A DNA stretch of 64,000 bases from Dyella solisilvae (GTDB lineage: Bacteria; Pseudomonadota; Gammaproteobacteria; Xanthomonadales; Rhodanobacteraceae), in NCBI RefSeq assembly GCF_003351225.1, contig NZ_QQSY01000004.1:261051-325050 (forward strand), written 5' to 3'. A model generated the notes under the pieces. It was not told the origin of the DNA. It did no database searches and saw nothing but the letters and a program-made list of their open reading frames with translations. Positions within the stretch are counted from its first letter, which is position 1; every line of letters starts with the position of its first letter. Positions 52,034 to 62,675 of this stretch are shown here, one piece after another. A program made the position numbers and the translations under genes.

Positions 52034-54142
52034 TCAGTGCGCGAGGTCCACGTCGACCGGCTTGCGTCCGATGCGGTAGCGCGCGCTCATGCCCTGGATG
52101 GCCCGGCGGAAATCGGCCGCGTAGCCGCGCATGTCGAACAACGGGCTCTTCGTGCGCTGCTGCGCGAGGTGCTGGCGCAGGGTGGTGAGGGCGTCGCGAT
52201 CGTTGCCCAGCTGGGTGGCCATGGCGATGAAGGTTTCCTCTTCCTCGCAGACCAGCTCCGGCAGGCCCAGATGCTGCAGCAGGCTGGTGGCCACGCGGCC
52301 AGCGAAGGTGTCACCGGTCAGCGTCAGCACCGGGCAGCCCGCCCACAAGGCGTCGGAGGCGGTGGTGTGGGCGTTGTACGGTAGCGTATCGAGGAACAGG
52401 TCGGCGTGGACGTAGCGCGCCAGGTAGTCGGCGTGCGGCAGACGGCTCTGGAACACCAGACGGCTGGGTTCGATGCCCGCGGCGGTGGCCGCGGCGCGCA
52501 GGCGTTCATCGGCCCCGTCAGGGCCACTCAGCAGCCACAGCACGCTGTCGGGTGTCTGCTGCAGGATGAGCATGAAGCGCGCGAACGACGCGGGGTTGAG
52601 CTTGTAGCTGTTGTTGAAGCAGGCGAACACCGTGCCTTCCGCAGGCAGGCCGCATTCGGCGCGCGACGGCGGCTCGAACACCACGCGGGTGTTGTCGTTG
52701 GGCTGGTAACAGCGCGGCAGGCGGATCAGCTTCTCGCTTACGAAGGTGCGCTGGCTGTCCGGTAATACCGTGGCGTCGGCCAGCAGGTAGTCCATCCAGG
52801 GCGCGCCAGAGGTGCCGGGATAGGCGAGCCAGTTCACCTGTACCGGCGCCGGGCGCAGCGCGAACAACACACCGTTGTCCTTGCCGGAGTAGCCGTTGAG
52901 GTCCAGCAGCACTTCGATGCCCGTGTCGTGGATGAGCTGCGCCAGTTGCGCCGCGCCGAGCGCAGCTGCGTCGTGCAGCGTGCTGGCCGCGGCGAGGCGA
53001 CGCCGGATCGAGCCGCCATCGTCGGCGGTGGTGGCGAACAGGTGCAGCTCCAGGCCGGAGCCGGTCAGCGCTTCCAGCATGGCCACCACCAGCAGCCCGG
53101 TGGCGTGATCGTTGAAGCCGTCGGCGACGAGACCCACGCGGATCGGAGCGTCCGCCGCCAGCTTGGCGTGCGTGAAGGCGAGCTGCCTGCGCAGCGGCTC
53201 CACCTGCTTCTCGATCGACGCGGCAAAGGCAGTGGCGCAGCGTCGCTGCATCCCGGCGTCGACGTCTTCGGCGAGCATCACGAACGGGCTGACCGGGCGC
53301 TGTCCATCGGCGGCGGCGCGGTGCAGGCGTTCACTCAGCTGGTCGAGGTCGCGCCAGTCGCACAATTTGCGCCGCACGAACATCAGCTGGGCCAGGGTGG
53401 GGCCGTCATCCGGCGCCAGTTGCAGCGCGCGGGCGTAGGCGTCGGCCGCGGCGGACAGCTGGCCGGCTTCTTCCAGCGCCTGGCCGGTGGCAAACGGGTA
53501 TTGCGGGTTGCCAGGCGACAGGCGCTCGGCTTGCTGCCACGCGTCGGCTGCTTCGAGCGGGCGCTGCTGGGCCAGTCGCAACCGGCCGCGCAGCGCATGG
53601 GCGGCATCGAAGCGCGGTTGGAGGTCCAGGGCTTCGCCGATGTGCAGGTCGGTCTGCTCGAGGTGGCCCAGCTCCAGCTCCGCCGCGGCGAGGTTGAGTC
53701 GCAAGCTCGGGTGAGTGGGGGCGCCGTGCGTGGCCATCGCGTAGGACTCGCGGGCGTGCTGGTAACGGGCGGCCGCCATCAACGCATTGCCGAGGGTGAG
53801 CAGGATGGCCGGGTGTCCCGGCGCCATGCGCAGGGCGGCGCGCAGGCGCTCGATGGCGCCATCGGCATCCCCGCGGCTCAGCTGCGCACTGCCGAGATTG
53901 CACTGCACCTCGACGCTGTTGGGCGCCAGTTGGGCGGCATGCTCCAGCACCTGGCAGGCCTCGTCGGCACGCTGCAATTGCAGCAGCGAGATGCCGTGCA
54001 GGCGGGCCAGTTCGGCGTCGTCGGGATAATGCTGTCGCGCCTGCATCGCGGCCTGCTCGGCGTCGCCGTACGCGCCTTGCTGCAATCGCTCGACGATCTG
54101 CTGCGTCAGAGCCTGGGAACTAGGGGAAAAGAGGTCGGTCAT
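52034..54142 (-). CDS. TPR protein with O-GlcNAc transferase (SPINDLY-like) domain
   Basis: A 702-residue cytosolic glycosyltransferase-like protein. About six TPR units span residues 10-240 (for example NLGSAQLSRGDADGAIERLR). The catalytic GT41-like domain (about 325-700) has VGLVADGFNDHATGLLVVAM, VQVNWLAYPGTSGAPWMDYL, FACFNNSYKLNPASF and YNAHTTASDALWAGCPVLTL, all hallmark OGT segments. Bacterial members glycosylate proteins with a UDP- or GDP-sugar; target and donor are unknown here. No sugar-nucleotide genes are adjacent, but the window is rich in motility genes. Confidence 0.87.
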   Translation of the reverse strand: MTDLFSPSSQALTQQIVERLQQGAYGDAEQAAMQARQHYPDDAELARLHGISLLQLQRADEACQVLEHAAQLAPNSVEVQCNLGSAQLSRGDADGAIERLRAALRMAPGHPAILLTLGNALMAAARYQHARESYAMATHGAPTHPSLRLNLAAAELELGHLEQTDLHIGEALDLQPRFDAAHALRGRLRLAQQRPLEAADAWQQAERLSPGNPQYPFATGQALEEAGQLSAAADAYARALQLAPDDGPTLAQLMFVRRKLCDWRDLDQLSERLHRAAADGQRPVSPFVMLAEDVDAGMQRRCATAFAASIEKQVEPLRRQLAFTHAKLAADAPIRVGLVADGFNDHATGLLVVAMLEALTGSGLELHLFATTADDGGSIRRRLAAASTLHDAAALGAAQLAQLIHDTGIEVLLDLNGYSGKDNGVLFALRPAPVQVNWLAYPGTSGAPWMDYLLADATVLPDSQRTFVSEKLIRLPRCYQPNDNTRVVFEPPSRAECGLPAEGTVFACFNNSYKLNPASFARFMLILQQTPDSVLWLLSGPDGADERLRAAATAAGIEPSRLVFQSRLPHADYLARYVHADLFLDTLPYNAHTTASDALWAGCPVLTLTGDTFAGRVATSLLQHLGLPELVCEEEETFIAMATQLGNDRDALTTLRQHLAQQRTKSPLFDMRGYAADFRRAIQGMSARYRIGRKPVDVDLAH

Positions 54143-54281
54143 CGAACCAAACTAGCGCAGGGAGCCGTGGCTGCCAATCATGGCGGGGCGCCGGCATGAA
54201 ATTACGCCCGTGCCTGGAGCCGGTTGCCCGCATCGACCGGGCCTGAGTGGGGTGAATGCGGAGGGGTAGCGGAGACGGCGC

Positions 54282-55361
<1,080 letters not shown>

Positions 55362-55366
55362 GGCGG

Positions 55367-55456
55367 AGAAGTGAGTGAAGAGGAGTGAGAAGTGAGAAAG
55401 AACACGCGGCCTTGCGAGGCCCTCTCTGCTTTCCTCACTACTCTTCACTCACTTCT
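55367..55456 (-). repeat. Long inverted repeat linking hemA 3' end and prfA leader
   Basis: A 23-base arm at 55367-55389 (starting AGAAGTGAGTGAAGAGGAGT) is complementary, with one mismatch, to 55434-55456, which encodes the last codons and stop of hemA. The inner sequences GAAAG (about 55396-55400) and CTTTC (55429-55433) extend the pairing, and a GGCC..GGCC hairpin lies at the centre. It would place the prfA start region in a stable mRNA structure. Confidence 0.8.
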
Positions 55457-56712
55457 GGTTTTTCCGCGATGCCATAGAGGCGGCCGGCTGCATGCAGCAG
55501 GTCCATGTCGCCGCTCAGCGCGGCTTCGCGCAGGCGTGCGCTGGGGTGATGCAGCAGCTTGTTGGTAAGGGTGTTGGCGAGGAAGGCCAACGCCTCGTCG
55601 GGCGACTTGCCACGGGCAATCATGGCGCGCGCCTTCTCCAGCACTTCGTTGCGATAGGCCTCGGCGTGCAGGCGCAGGTCCACGGCGGGATTGCGCAAGG
55701 TGAGCGCGCGGCGCCACGCCATGTAGCGTTCCACCTGGAGGTCGATGATCGCTGTCGCCTCGCTGGCGGCGGCCTCACGCGAACGGCGGTTGTCGTCGAT
55801 CACCTGGCGCAGGTCGTCGATGCCGTAGAGGAACACGTCGTCCAGTTCGCCCACCGAGGATTCGATGTCGCGCGGCACGGCGATGTCGACCATGAACATC
55901 GGTTTGCGGCGGCGCGCCGCGATGGCCTTCTCGACCATATCGTGGGTCACCACCGGCAGTCGCGAAGCGGTGGAGCTGATCACCACGTCGGCATCGGCAA
56001 GATGCTGCGGCAGGTCGTTGAGCGAAATCGCATAGCCGCCATGGCGGCTGGCCAGCTCCTGGGCGTTCTCGAGCGTGCGGTTGGCCACGATGAGGCGACG
56101 GACCTGCTTGTCCACCAGATGGCGGGCGGCCAGTTCGATGGTGTCGCCGGCTCCGATCAGCAGCACGCTGGCGTCGCGCAGGTCGGCGAAGACCTGCTCG
56201 GCAAGCCGCACGGCGGTAAACGCCACCGACACGGTGTGGGCGCCGATGCGGGTGTCCGTGCGCACGCGCTTGGCCACGGCAAAGGTGTGCTGCATCAGCC
56301 TTTCCATCGGCGCGCGGAGGGCCTGCGCATCGCGCGCCAGCTGATACGCGTCCTTCACCTGGCCAAGAATTTGCGGCTCACCCAGCACCATGGAGTCGAG
56401 CCCGGTGGCGACGCGGAACATGTGACGCACGGCGGCATCTTCGTCATGCCGATACAGGAACTCCTCGAGCCTGCCCGGAGTCAGGTGATGGTGGCGGCTG
56501 AGCCACGCCTGCGGAACGCCCTCGGCCCCTGTCGCAACGCTCACATACAGTTCGGTACGGTTGCAGGTGGACAGGATCATCGCCTCTTCCACGCCCGGCT
56601 CTCCACGCAGCGAGAGCAGGGCCGCGCTGGACGACTCCGTATCGAAGGCCACCTGCTCGCGCAGGCTGACCGGCGCGGTGAGGTGGTTGAGCCCTAGGGC
56701 GATGAGCGTCAT
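55438..56712 (-). CDS. hemA: Glutamyl-tRNA reductase
   Basis: First committed enzyme of C5 haem synthesis. The 424-residue protein has [19 protein letters not shown], catalytic Cys50 in [11 protein letters not shown], the NADPH-binding [19 protein letters not shown] and [20 protein letters not shown], and a C-terminal dimerisation helix bundle. The last residues PEVSEE are encoded in an arm of the inverted repeat preceding prfA. It is divergent from the TPR lipoprotein gene, the usual lolB-side arrangement. Confidence 0.96.
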   Translation of the reverse strand: MTLIALGLNHLTAPVSLREQVAFDTESSSAALLSLRGEPGVEEAMILSTCNRTELYVSVATGAEGVPQAWLSRHHHLTPGRLEEFLYRHDEDAAVRHMFRVATGLDSMVLGEPQILGQVKDAYQLARDAQALRAPMERLMQHTFAVAKRVRTDTRIGAHTVSVAFTAVRLAEQVFADLRDASVLLIGAGDTIELAARHLVDKQVRRLIVANRTLENAQELASRHGGYAISLNDLPQHLADADVVISSTASRLPVVTHDMVEKAIAARRRKPMFMVDIAVPRDIESSVGELDDVFLYGIDDLRQVIDDNRRSREAAASEATAIIDLQVERYMAWRRALTLRNPAVDLRLHAEAYRNEVLEKARAMIARGKSPDEALAFLANTLTNKLLHHPSARLREAALSGDMDLLHAAGRLYGIAEKPEVSEE

Positions 56713-56820
56713 GGTGCGTGGCGACTCGAGGCGGGGAGCATGCGGCGGCGTAAACTAGGCTTTAGCACCGGCCGTTCTACAGTGACAGCGGCCAACACAG
56801 ACGGATGAGCGGAGAATAGT

Positions 56821-58560
56821 GTGCTGAGCAGGTGGTCCAAGTTCAAGCAACTGCGGCATTTTGGGGTTGGGGGCGTGGTGGTTTTGGCATTGGCCGCTTG
56901 CGCCTCGGTCCCGGGGAAGCAAACGGGTCAGGCCACTCTCGCCAAGCAGCCGTTGGGAAGCCTGGTGGTGGCCACGCCCGACCAGAACCATGACCTGCTG
57001 GCGCAGCTCATGGCTGGTGAGATGGCGCTGACCCACACGGATCTCAAGGCGGCTTCGGCGTCCTACAGCCAGGCCATGATGCTCTCCAACGACCCCAAGG
57101 TGGCCGAGCAGGCGGCTGCCCTGGCTATCGCCGTGCGCGACACCGACGGGGCCCAGGCCGCCATTGCGCGCTGGCAGGCGCTGGGCGCCAAGCCGGCGGA
57201 ACTGGCCCAGGCCCGCGCGCAGCTCGCGCTCAGCCAGGGCAACACCGACGAAGCGCAGCGCCAGCTTGAGCTACTGGTGGCCACCAACGATCCCGACGCC
57301 TGGCGTCAATTCGGCCGGGTGCTGATCGGCAGCCGCGATGCCGCGCAGGCCTCGCAACTGCTGGAGGCCGTGGCCACGCCGCAACGGTTGCCCAGCGATC
57401 CGCAGGCCTGGCTGGCGATGAGCGAGTTGGGCGACAAGCTGGGCCGGCATGCCTACGCGATGCAGGTTGCCGAAGCCGCCGTGAAGCGCTTCAACTCCGC
57501 CGAAACCTACGCCTGGCTGGGGCAGATGAAGTACCGCGACGGCGACAAGGCCGGCGCCAAGCTGTTGTTTGACAAGGCCTTGGCCAAGGACCCGAAGGAC
57601 GCCCACCTGCGTCTGGCCTACGCCACCCTGCTGAGCCAGGGCGGTGACTACGCCGGCGCCTCCCGCCTGCTGGACAACGGCCCGCAGGATGCCGACACCT
57701 ATTCGATGCGCGCCGCGCTGGCCGCCAAGGCCAATGACACCAAGACCATCACTCGCCTGTACAGCCAGGTGCAGCACTCGCCGGACGATGTGCGGCAGGG
57801 CAGCGCCTACCTGCTTGGGCAGATGGCCGAGATGCTGGACAAGAAGGAAGAGGCGCTGAAGTGGTACGACCAGGTGCCCGATGACGACGACCACGCCTTC
57901 GATGCCGACCTGCGCAGCGCCGTGTTGCTGCAGGACCTGGGGCGAAGCCCGGAAGCGCACGAGCAACTGGCGCAGATGCAGACCGACTACCTCGACCAGC
58001 CGGCCCTGCTGCGCCGCGCCTACGAGGTGGATGCGGAGCTGTACATGGACGACCAGCAATACGCCCAGGCCGAACATGCCTTCAGCCGGGCCCTGCAGGT
58101 GACCCCGGACGATCCCGCACTGCTGTACGGGCGCGGCCTGGCCTTTGCGGAGGAGGGCGACACGGACAAGGCAGTGAGCGATTTCCGGCACCTGCTGGAA
58201 CTCAAGCCGGACGATACCGACGCCACCAATGCGCTCGGCTATACGCTGGCCGACGCCAACCGGGACCTGCCTGAGGCCGAACGCCTGATCGAGGCGGCCC
58301 GCGCCGCGCGCCCGAATGATCCGGCCATCCAGGATTCCTGGGGCTGGTTGCAGTACCGCCTGGGGCATCTGGACGTGGCGGAGAAAACCCTGCGTGGGGC
58401 CTGGACGGCGCACAAGGATGCCGACGTCGGCGTGCATCTGGGCGAAGTGCTGTGGAAACAGGGCCGGCAGGAAGACGCGAGGCGCGTGTTTGACGAAGTG
58501 CGTAAGATCGACCCGCAAAGCACCAATCTCCACAACACCCTCAAGCGCCTCAATCCATGA
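56821..58560 (+). CDS. TPR-repeat lipoprotein
   Basis: A 579-residue lipoprotein: the signal peptide ends with lipobox LALAAC, Cys27 being the lipidation site. The rest is a chain of about twelve TPR-like helical hairpins, such as ALAKDPKDAHLRLAYATLLS and ALQVTPDDPALLYGRGLAFA. A GTG at 56821 with GGAGA upstream is the start. It overlaps lolB by four bases, a conserved pairing in this group, suggesting a role in outer-membrane assembly. The exact function is unknown. Confidence 0.88.
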   Translation: MLSRWSKFKQLRHFGVGGVVVLALAACASVPGKQTGQATLAKQPLGSLVVATPDQNHDLLAQLMAGEMALTHTDLKAASASYSQAMMLSNDPKVAEQAAALAIAVRDTDGAQAAIARWQALGAKPAELAQARAQLALSQGNTDEAQRQLELLVATNDPDAWRQFGRVLIGSRDAAQASQLLEAVATPQRLPSDPQAWLAMSELGDKLGRHAYAMQVAEAAVKRFNSAETYAWLGQMKYRDGDKAGAKLLFDKALAKDPKDAHLRLAYATLLSQGGDYAGASRLLDNGPQDADTYSMRAALAAKANDTKTITRLYSQVQHSPDDVRQGSAYLLGQMAEMLDKKEEALKWYDQVPDDDDHAFDADLRSAVLLQDLGRSPEAHEQLAQMQTDYLDQPALLRRAYEVDAELYMDDQQYAQAEHAFSRALQVTPDDPALLYGRGLAFAEEGDTDKAVSDFRHLLELKPDDTDATNALGYTLADANRDLPEAERLIEAARAARPNDPAIQDSWGWLQYRLGHLDVAEKTLRGAWTAHKDADVGVHLGEVLWKQGRQEDARRVFDEVRKIDPQSTNLHNTLKRLNP

Positions 58561-59186
58561 AGCTTCCGATTCGACTCCTCGCGGCAGCCTTGCCGCTGCT
58601 GCTAGCCGCCTGCGCCCATAAGGAAGCGGTGCGGCCCGTGCCCAAGGCCGATTACGCGACCCTGCTCAACCAGCAGCGCGCCCGCGAGCACCAGATGGCC
58701 AAGACCGATCACTGGGTGCTGCAGGGCAAGATCGGCGTCTCCGGCCAGGTCAACGGCAAGAGCGATGGCGGCAGCGGCACGCTGACCTGGACCCAGAATG
58801 GCGACAGCTACGAGTTCGTGGTGCGCGGCCCGGTAGGCAGCAAGAGCTTCCGGCTCAGCGTGAACCCCGACGGCGCGGTGCTTGAAGGCCTGGAGGGTGG
58901 TCCGCTGCGCAGTCCGGATGCGGAGTCGCTGGTGCAGAAGGCGCTGGGCTGGAACGTCCCACTGCATGATCTGCGCGCCTGGGTGCTGGGCCTGCGCGCC
59001 GACAGTGGTCCGGCTGAACTGACCTTCGGTGATGATGGCCTGCCGACCCTGCTGACCCAGGACGGCTGGAAGGTGAGCTACCCGACCTGGGACACCACTC
59101 GCGACCCCGCGGTGCCGAACAAGGTGTTCGCCGAGAATCCGCCGTACAAGGTGAAACTGTCGGTGGAGTCCTGGAGCTTCCAGTAA
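58557..59186 (+). CDS. lolB: Outer-membrane lipoprotein receptor LolB
   Basis: Accepts lipoproteins from LolA and inserts them in the outer membrane. The 209-residue protein has lipobox LLLLAAC with Cys19, then WVLQGKIGVSGQVNGKSDGG and GTLTWTQNGDSYEFVVRGPV of the LolB half-barrel, and LEGGPLRSPDAESLVQKALG. The ATG overlaps the TPR gene stop. A palindromic element follows before the GNAT-IspE gene. Confidence 0.92.
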   Translation: MKLPIRLLAAALPLLLAACAHKEAVRPVPKADYATLLNQQRAREHQMAKTDHWVLQGKIGVSGQVNGKSDGGSGTLTWTQNGDSYEFVVRGPVGSKSFRLSVNPDGAVLEGLEGGPLRSPDAESLVQKALGWNVPLHDLRAWVLGLRADSGPAELTFGDDGLPTLLTQDGWKVSYPTWDTTRDPAVPNKVFAENPPYKVKLSVESWSFQ

Positions 59187-59200
59187 CCCACGCGCCTTTC

Positions 59201-59370
59201 CCCTCTCACCTATGGGGAGAGGGCAGGGCATTGCCACCTTTACGGTGGTGAGGGGCGAATCTTGCGACTGCGCTGATTAGTGAGCACGCCTCGTTGGCGC
59301 GCTGCCGCGAGCACCCGCCCCTCACCACCGTAAAGGTGGCAATGCCTCGATCCTCTCCCCAAGGGGAGAG
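59201..59370. repeat. Extragenic palindromic repeat element, copy 2
   Basis: A perfect 31-base inverted repeat: 59227-59257 (starting GGCATTGCCACCTTTACGGT) against 59316-59346, 58 bases apart. It is flanked by CCCTCTC/GAGAGGG (59201-59223) and CCTCTCCCC/GGGGAGAGG (about 59352-59371). The inner 24-base core matches the element at 12808-12945 with one change. It fills the gap between lolB and the next gene. Confidence 0.85.
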
Positions 59371-59394
59371 GAAGAAGAACAAGAGCGGAGTCCC

Positions 59395-60789
59395 ATGACC
59401 TTCCACATCGAACGCGCCCGCCCCGATCAGGTCGACGCCCTCTGCGCCATCGAGCGCGTGGCGGTGGAGCTGTTCCGCGGACATCGCGCCTGGCGCTCCT
59501 ATCGGGACGTGTCGGTGCCGCCCGAAGTGCTGCGCGAGGCGATCGCCCGCGGCCTGGTCTGGGTGGCGGTCATCGGTTCCGGTGAGCCTGTCGGCTTCAT
59601 CTGGCTGGACGCGGAAGAGGGTGGCGAGGCGATCGGCGTGGCCGAAATGGACGTGTTGCCCTCGCATGGCCGGCGCGGCATCGGCGCGGCCCTGCTGGAG
59701 CACGCCTGCGGCTGGGCCCGCATGGCTGGCTATCACCGGGTGGACCTGGGCACCCTTGCCGACGTGCCGTGGAACGCGCCGTTCTACGCCAAGCATGGCT
59801 TTGCGGTGATGGACAAGAACCGCCCCGAGTTCGCCTTCTATCGGGAGCGCGACCGGGAGAACGGCTTCCCCGACGACCTGCGGGTCTTCATGAGCCGCCC
59901 CCTGGCGCCGCCCGATCCCGGCGACTGGACCGCCTGGCCGGCGCCGGCCAAGCTCAACCTGTTCCTGCGTATCACGGGCCGCCGCGCTGATGGCTACCAC
60001 GATCTGCAGACGGTGTTCCGCCTGCTCGACTGGGGCGACGAGATCCGCCTGCGCCCGCGCCAAGACGGCCAGGTCCACCGTCTCACCGACGTGCCCGGCG
60101 TCCCCGCCGACAGTGACCTGGTGGTGCGCGCAGCCCGCCTGCTTCAGCCCCACGCCCCGGCGGGCGCGGGGGCCGATATCGAGGTGGAGAAGCGCATCCC
60201 CATGGGGGGCGGACTGGGCGGCGGCAGTTCCGACGCCGCCACCGTGCTGGTAGCCCTCAACCGGCTTTGGGGCGCCGGCTTGGATGAGGACGCCCTGGCC
60301 GAGCTGGGGCGCCAGCTTGGCGCCGATGTGCCGGTTTTCGTCCGCGGCCGTTCAGCCTGGGCCGAGGGAGTGGGTGAAAAGCTGAACCCGATGGGCCTCC
60401 CACAACGCTGGTACGTGGTGCTGGACCCCCGTGAGCACGTGCCCACCGCGGCGCTTTTTCAAGCGCCTGAATTGACACGAAATGCTCCGCCCGCCACAAT
60501 TTCATCCTTTGCTTCGGGCGAAACGGTCGAGAACGCGTTCGCGCCCGTGGTCCGCGCGCGACATCCGCGCGTGGCTGCGGCGATGGACTGGCTCGACGGC
60601 TTCGGCCGTGCAAGGCTTTCCGGCAGCGGTGCGTGTGTGTTCCTGGAGACGGATTCTCCGGAACGTGCCGAGGCCATTGCGGAGCGCTGTCCCGCCCGGT
60701 TCACGGCCCACGTGGCCAGGGGTGAGGATGTCTCTCCGCTGCTTGTCGCCCTGGCGCGCCATCGCGGCGTCGACGGAGCGGCACGGTAG
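59395..60789 (+). CDS. ispE: Fusion of GNAT acetyltransferase and IspE (CDP-ME kinase)
   Basis: A 464-residue two-domain protein in one unbroken frame. Residues 1-165 are a GNAT acetyltransferase with acetyl-CoA loop [20 protein letters not shown] and [18 protein letters not shown]. From about 178 the protein is a full 4-diphosphocytidyl-2-C-methyl-D-erythritol kinase: [23 protein letters not shown] loop [20 protein letters not shown], the catalytic Asp in [11 protein letters not shown], and [13 protein letters not shown]. IspE is essential for the MEP isoprenoid pathway and usually stands alone (about 285-300 residues). An internal ATG at 59890 could also start a separate IspE. It keeps the usual ispE position before tRNA-Gln and prs. 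Confidence 0.9.
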   Translation: MTFHIERARPDQVDALCAIERVAVELFRGHRAWRSYRDVSVPPEVLREAIARGLVWVAVIGSGEPVGFIWLDAEEGGEAIGVAEMDVLPSHGRRGIGAALLEHACGWARMAGYHRVDLGTLADVPWNAPFYAKHGFAVMDKNRPEFAFYRERDRENGFPDDLRVFMSRPLAPPDPGDWTAWPAPAKLNLFLRITGRRADGYHDLQTVFRLLDWGDEIRLRPRQDGQVHRLTDVPGVPADSDLVVRAARLLQPHAPAGAGADIEVEKRIPMGGGLGGGSSDAATVLVALNRLWGAGLDEDALAELGRQLGADVPVFVRGRSAWAEGVGEKLNPMGLPQRWYVVLDPREHVPTAALFQAPELTRNAPPATISSFASGETVENAFAPVVRARHPRVAAAMDWLDGFGRARLSGSGACVFLETDSPERAEAIAERCPARFTAHVARGEDVSPLLVALARHRGVDGAAR

Positions 60790-60806
60790 GAAAATCCAGT
60801 TGATAC

Positions 60807-60883
60807 TGGGGCGTCGCCAAGCTGGTTAAGGCACGGGATTTTGATTCCCGCATGCGCAGGTTCGAATCCTGCCGCCCCAGCCA
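60807..60883 (+). tRNA. tRNA-Gln (anticodon TTG)
   Basis: A 77-base cloverleaf with encoded CCA (60881-60883). The acceptor stem TGGGGCG (60807-60813) pairs with CGCCCCA (60873-60879). The anticodon stem CGGGA/TCCCG surrounds loop TTTTGAT with anticodon TTG at 60841-60843. The T-arm contains GGTTCGAATCC. It reads CAA and CAG codons. It lies 17 bases after the ispE stop and 31 before prs, as in related genomes. Confidence 0.97.
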
Positions 60884-60914
60884 TTCCACACATGGCTGAT
60901 CAGGTTCTTAAAAC

Positions 60915-61877
60915 ATGACACTCGACACGTCCGGACCGATGCTCTTCACCGGCAATGCGCACCGCGCGCTGGCCGAGGATGTCGCCCAGCGTCTGGGCGT
61001 GCCCCTGGGCAAGGCGCTCGTGGGTCGCTTCAGCGACGGCGAGGCCCAGATCGAGATCGAGGAGAACGTCCGCCGGCAGGAAGTGTTCGTGCTGCAGCCG
61101 ACCGGCGCGCCGAGCGCGGAGAACCTGTTCGAGATGCTGGTGCTGGTTGACGCGCTCAAGCGCGCCTCGGCCGCCAGCGTCACCGCGGTGATTCCGTACT
61201 TCGGCTATGCCCGCCAGGATCGTCGCCCGCGCTCGGCGCGCGTGCCGATCACGGCAAAGATGGTCGCCAAGATGATCAGCACCGCGGGTGTGGATCGCGT
61301 GCTCACGGTGGACCTGCACGCGGACCAGATCCAGGGCTTCTTCGACATCCCGGTGGACAACGTCTATGCCTCGCCGGTGCTGCTGGCGGACATCTGGCGC
61401 AACCACAGCATGGACGACCTGATCGTGGTCAGCCCGGATGTCGGCGGCGTGGTGCGCGCCCGCGCGATGGCCAAGCGCCTCGATGACGCGGACCTCGCGA
61501 TCATCGACAAGCGCCGCCCGAAGGCGAACGTCGCCACGGTGATGAACATCATCGGTGAAGTCGACGGCAAGACCTGCGTGCTGGTCGACGACATCGTCGA
61601 CACCGCCGGCACCCTGTGTGCGGCAGCTGCGGCGCTCAAGGAGCGTGGCGCCCGCAAGGTGGTGGCGTACTGCGTGCACCCGGTGCTGTCGGGCGCGGCG
61701 CTGAAGAACATCGAAGGCTCCCAGCTCGACCAGCTGGTGGTCACCAACACCTTGCCGCTGCGGCCGGATATCGCCGCGTGCAGCAAGATCCGTCAGCTCT
61801 CGGTCGCCGAGCTGCTGGCGGAGACGATCCGCCGCATCGCCTTTGGCGAGTCGGTGAGCTCGTTGTACATCGACTGA
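60915..61877 (+). CDS. prs: Ribose-phosphate pyrophosphokinase
   Basis: Makes PRPP from ribose 5-phosphate and ATP for nucleotide, His and Trp synthesis. The 320-residue enzyme has [20 protein letters not shown] (ATP site), [15 protein letters not shown], and the PRPP-binding loop [20 protein letters not shown]. The ATG lies 31 bases after the tRNA gene. Confidence 0.97.
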   Translation: MTLDTSGPMLFTGNAHRALAEDVAQRLGVPLGKALVGRFSDGEAQIEIEENVRRQEVFVLQPTGAPSAENLFEMLVLVDALKRASAASVTAVIPYFGYARQDRRPRSARVPITAKMVAKMISTAGVDRVLTVDLHADQIQGFFDIPVDNVYASPVLLADIWRNHSMDDLIVVSPDVGGVVRARAMAKRLDDADLAIIDKRRPKANVATVMNIIGEVDGKTCVLVDDIVDTAGTLCAAAAALKERGARKVVAYCVHPVLSGAALKNIEGSQLDQLVVTNTLPLRPDIAACSKIRQLSVAELLAETIRRIAFGESVSSLYID

Positions 61878-61982
61878 GTTTCCGCGGCGGGCCCCGGCCT
61901 GCCGCTGCTTCACGGCTCCTCTGGTCGCGGGGGAGTCGCATGACCGCCGCGAGGCGGTTCACTACTGATAGGCAATACCAAC

Positions 61983-62630
61983 ATGGCTACGACTCATGAA
62001 ATCAAGGCTACGGCCCGTAATGACGAGGGGAAAGGTGCGAGCCGCCGCCTGCGTCATGCCGGCTTCGTGCCTGCCGTTGTCTACGGCGCCGGCCAGGCCC
62101 CGCAGAGCATCCAGATCGAGCACAACACCATCCTTCTGTCCGCCAAGCACGAGTGGTTCTTCTCCTCGGTTCTGGACCTGAACGTCGACGGCGCGGTGCA
62201 GAAGGTGCTGGTGCGTGACTGGCAGAAGCACCCGTACAAGCTGCAGATGCTGCACATGGACTTTCAGCGCATCGACGAGAACAAGGCGATCCACATCAAC
62301 GTGCCGGTGCACTTCCTGAACCAGGAAAAGTCCGCCGCCGCCAAGACCTCGGGCGTGGTGATCTCGCACAACCTGACGGAAGTGGAAGTCTCCTGCCTGC
62401 CGAAGGATCTGCCGGAGTTCATCGAACTCGACCTGACCGACCTGAAGCCGGGCGACATCGTCCACCTCTCGCAGCTGAAGCTGCCGAAGGGCGTGGAAAT
62501 CGTCGCGCTGCACCTGGGCGCTGACCACGACATCGCCGTCGTCACCGCCAACGCGGTGAAGGAAGAGGTCGAGGAAGCCCCGGCTGCCGAGGGCGAAGCC
62601 GCTCCGGCTGCTGAAGCCCCCAAGAAGTAA
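61983..62630 (+). CDS. rplY: Ribosomal protein bL25 (Ctc form)
   Basis: A 5S-rRNA-binding protein of the large subunit. The 215-residue long (Ctc-type) form has the L25 domain (about 1-95, ARNDEGKGASRRLRHAGFVP and QMLHMDFQRID) and the TL5/beta C-terminal domain (about 96-190). An acidic Ala/Glu tail ends the protein. It is followed by a strong hairpin before pth. Confidence 0.96.
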   Translation: MATTHEIKATARNDEGKGASRRLRHAGFVPAVVYGAGQAPQSIQIEHNTILLSAKHEWFFSSVLDLNVDGAVQKVLVRDWQKHPYKLQMLHMDFQRIDENKAIHINVPVHFLNQEKSAAAKTSGVVISHNLTEVEVSCLPKDLPEFIELDLTDLKPGDIVHLSQLKLPKGVEIVALHLGADHDIAVVTANAVKEEVEEAPAAEGEAAPAAEAPKK

Positions 62631-62635
62631 GTCGC

Positions 62636-62668
62636 AGCGACCCGCACGCTTCGCGCGTGCGGGTCGCT
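62636..62668 (+). terminator. Hairpin between rplY and pth
   Basis: A perfect 14-bp stem AGCGACCCGCACGC/GCGTGCGGGTCGCT with a 5-base loop, ending seven bases before the pth ATG. It has no T tract; it may attenuate or set the rplY:pth ratio, and it could hide the pth ribosome-binding region. Confidence 0.6.
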
Positions 62669-62675
62669 CGATCCC

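Noticed and set aside
60807-60883. tRNA-Gln as an integration site for a mobile element
   Set aside because: The sequence after the tRNA is the ordinary prs-rplY-pth-ychF block, with no integrase and no repeated tRNA 3' end.
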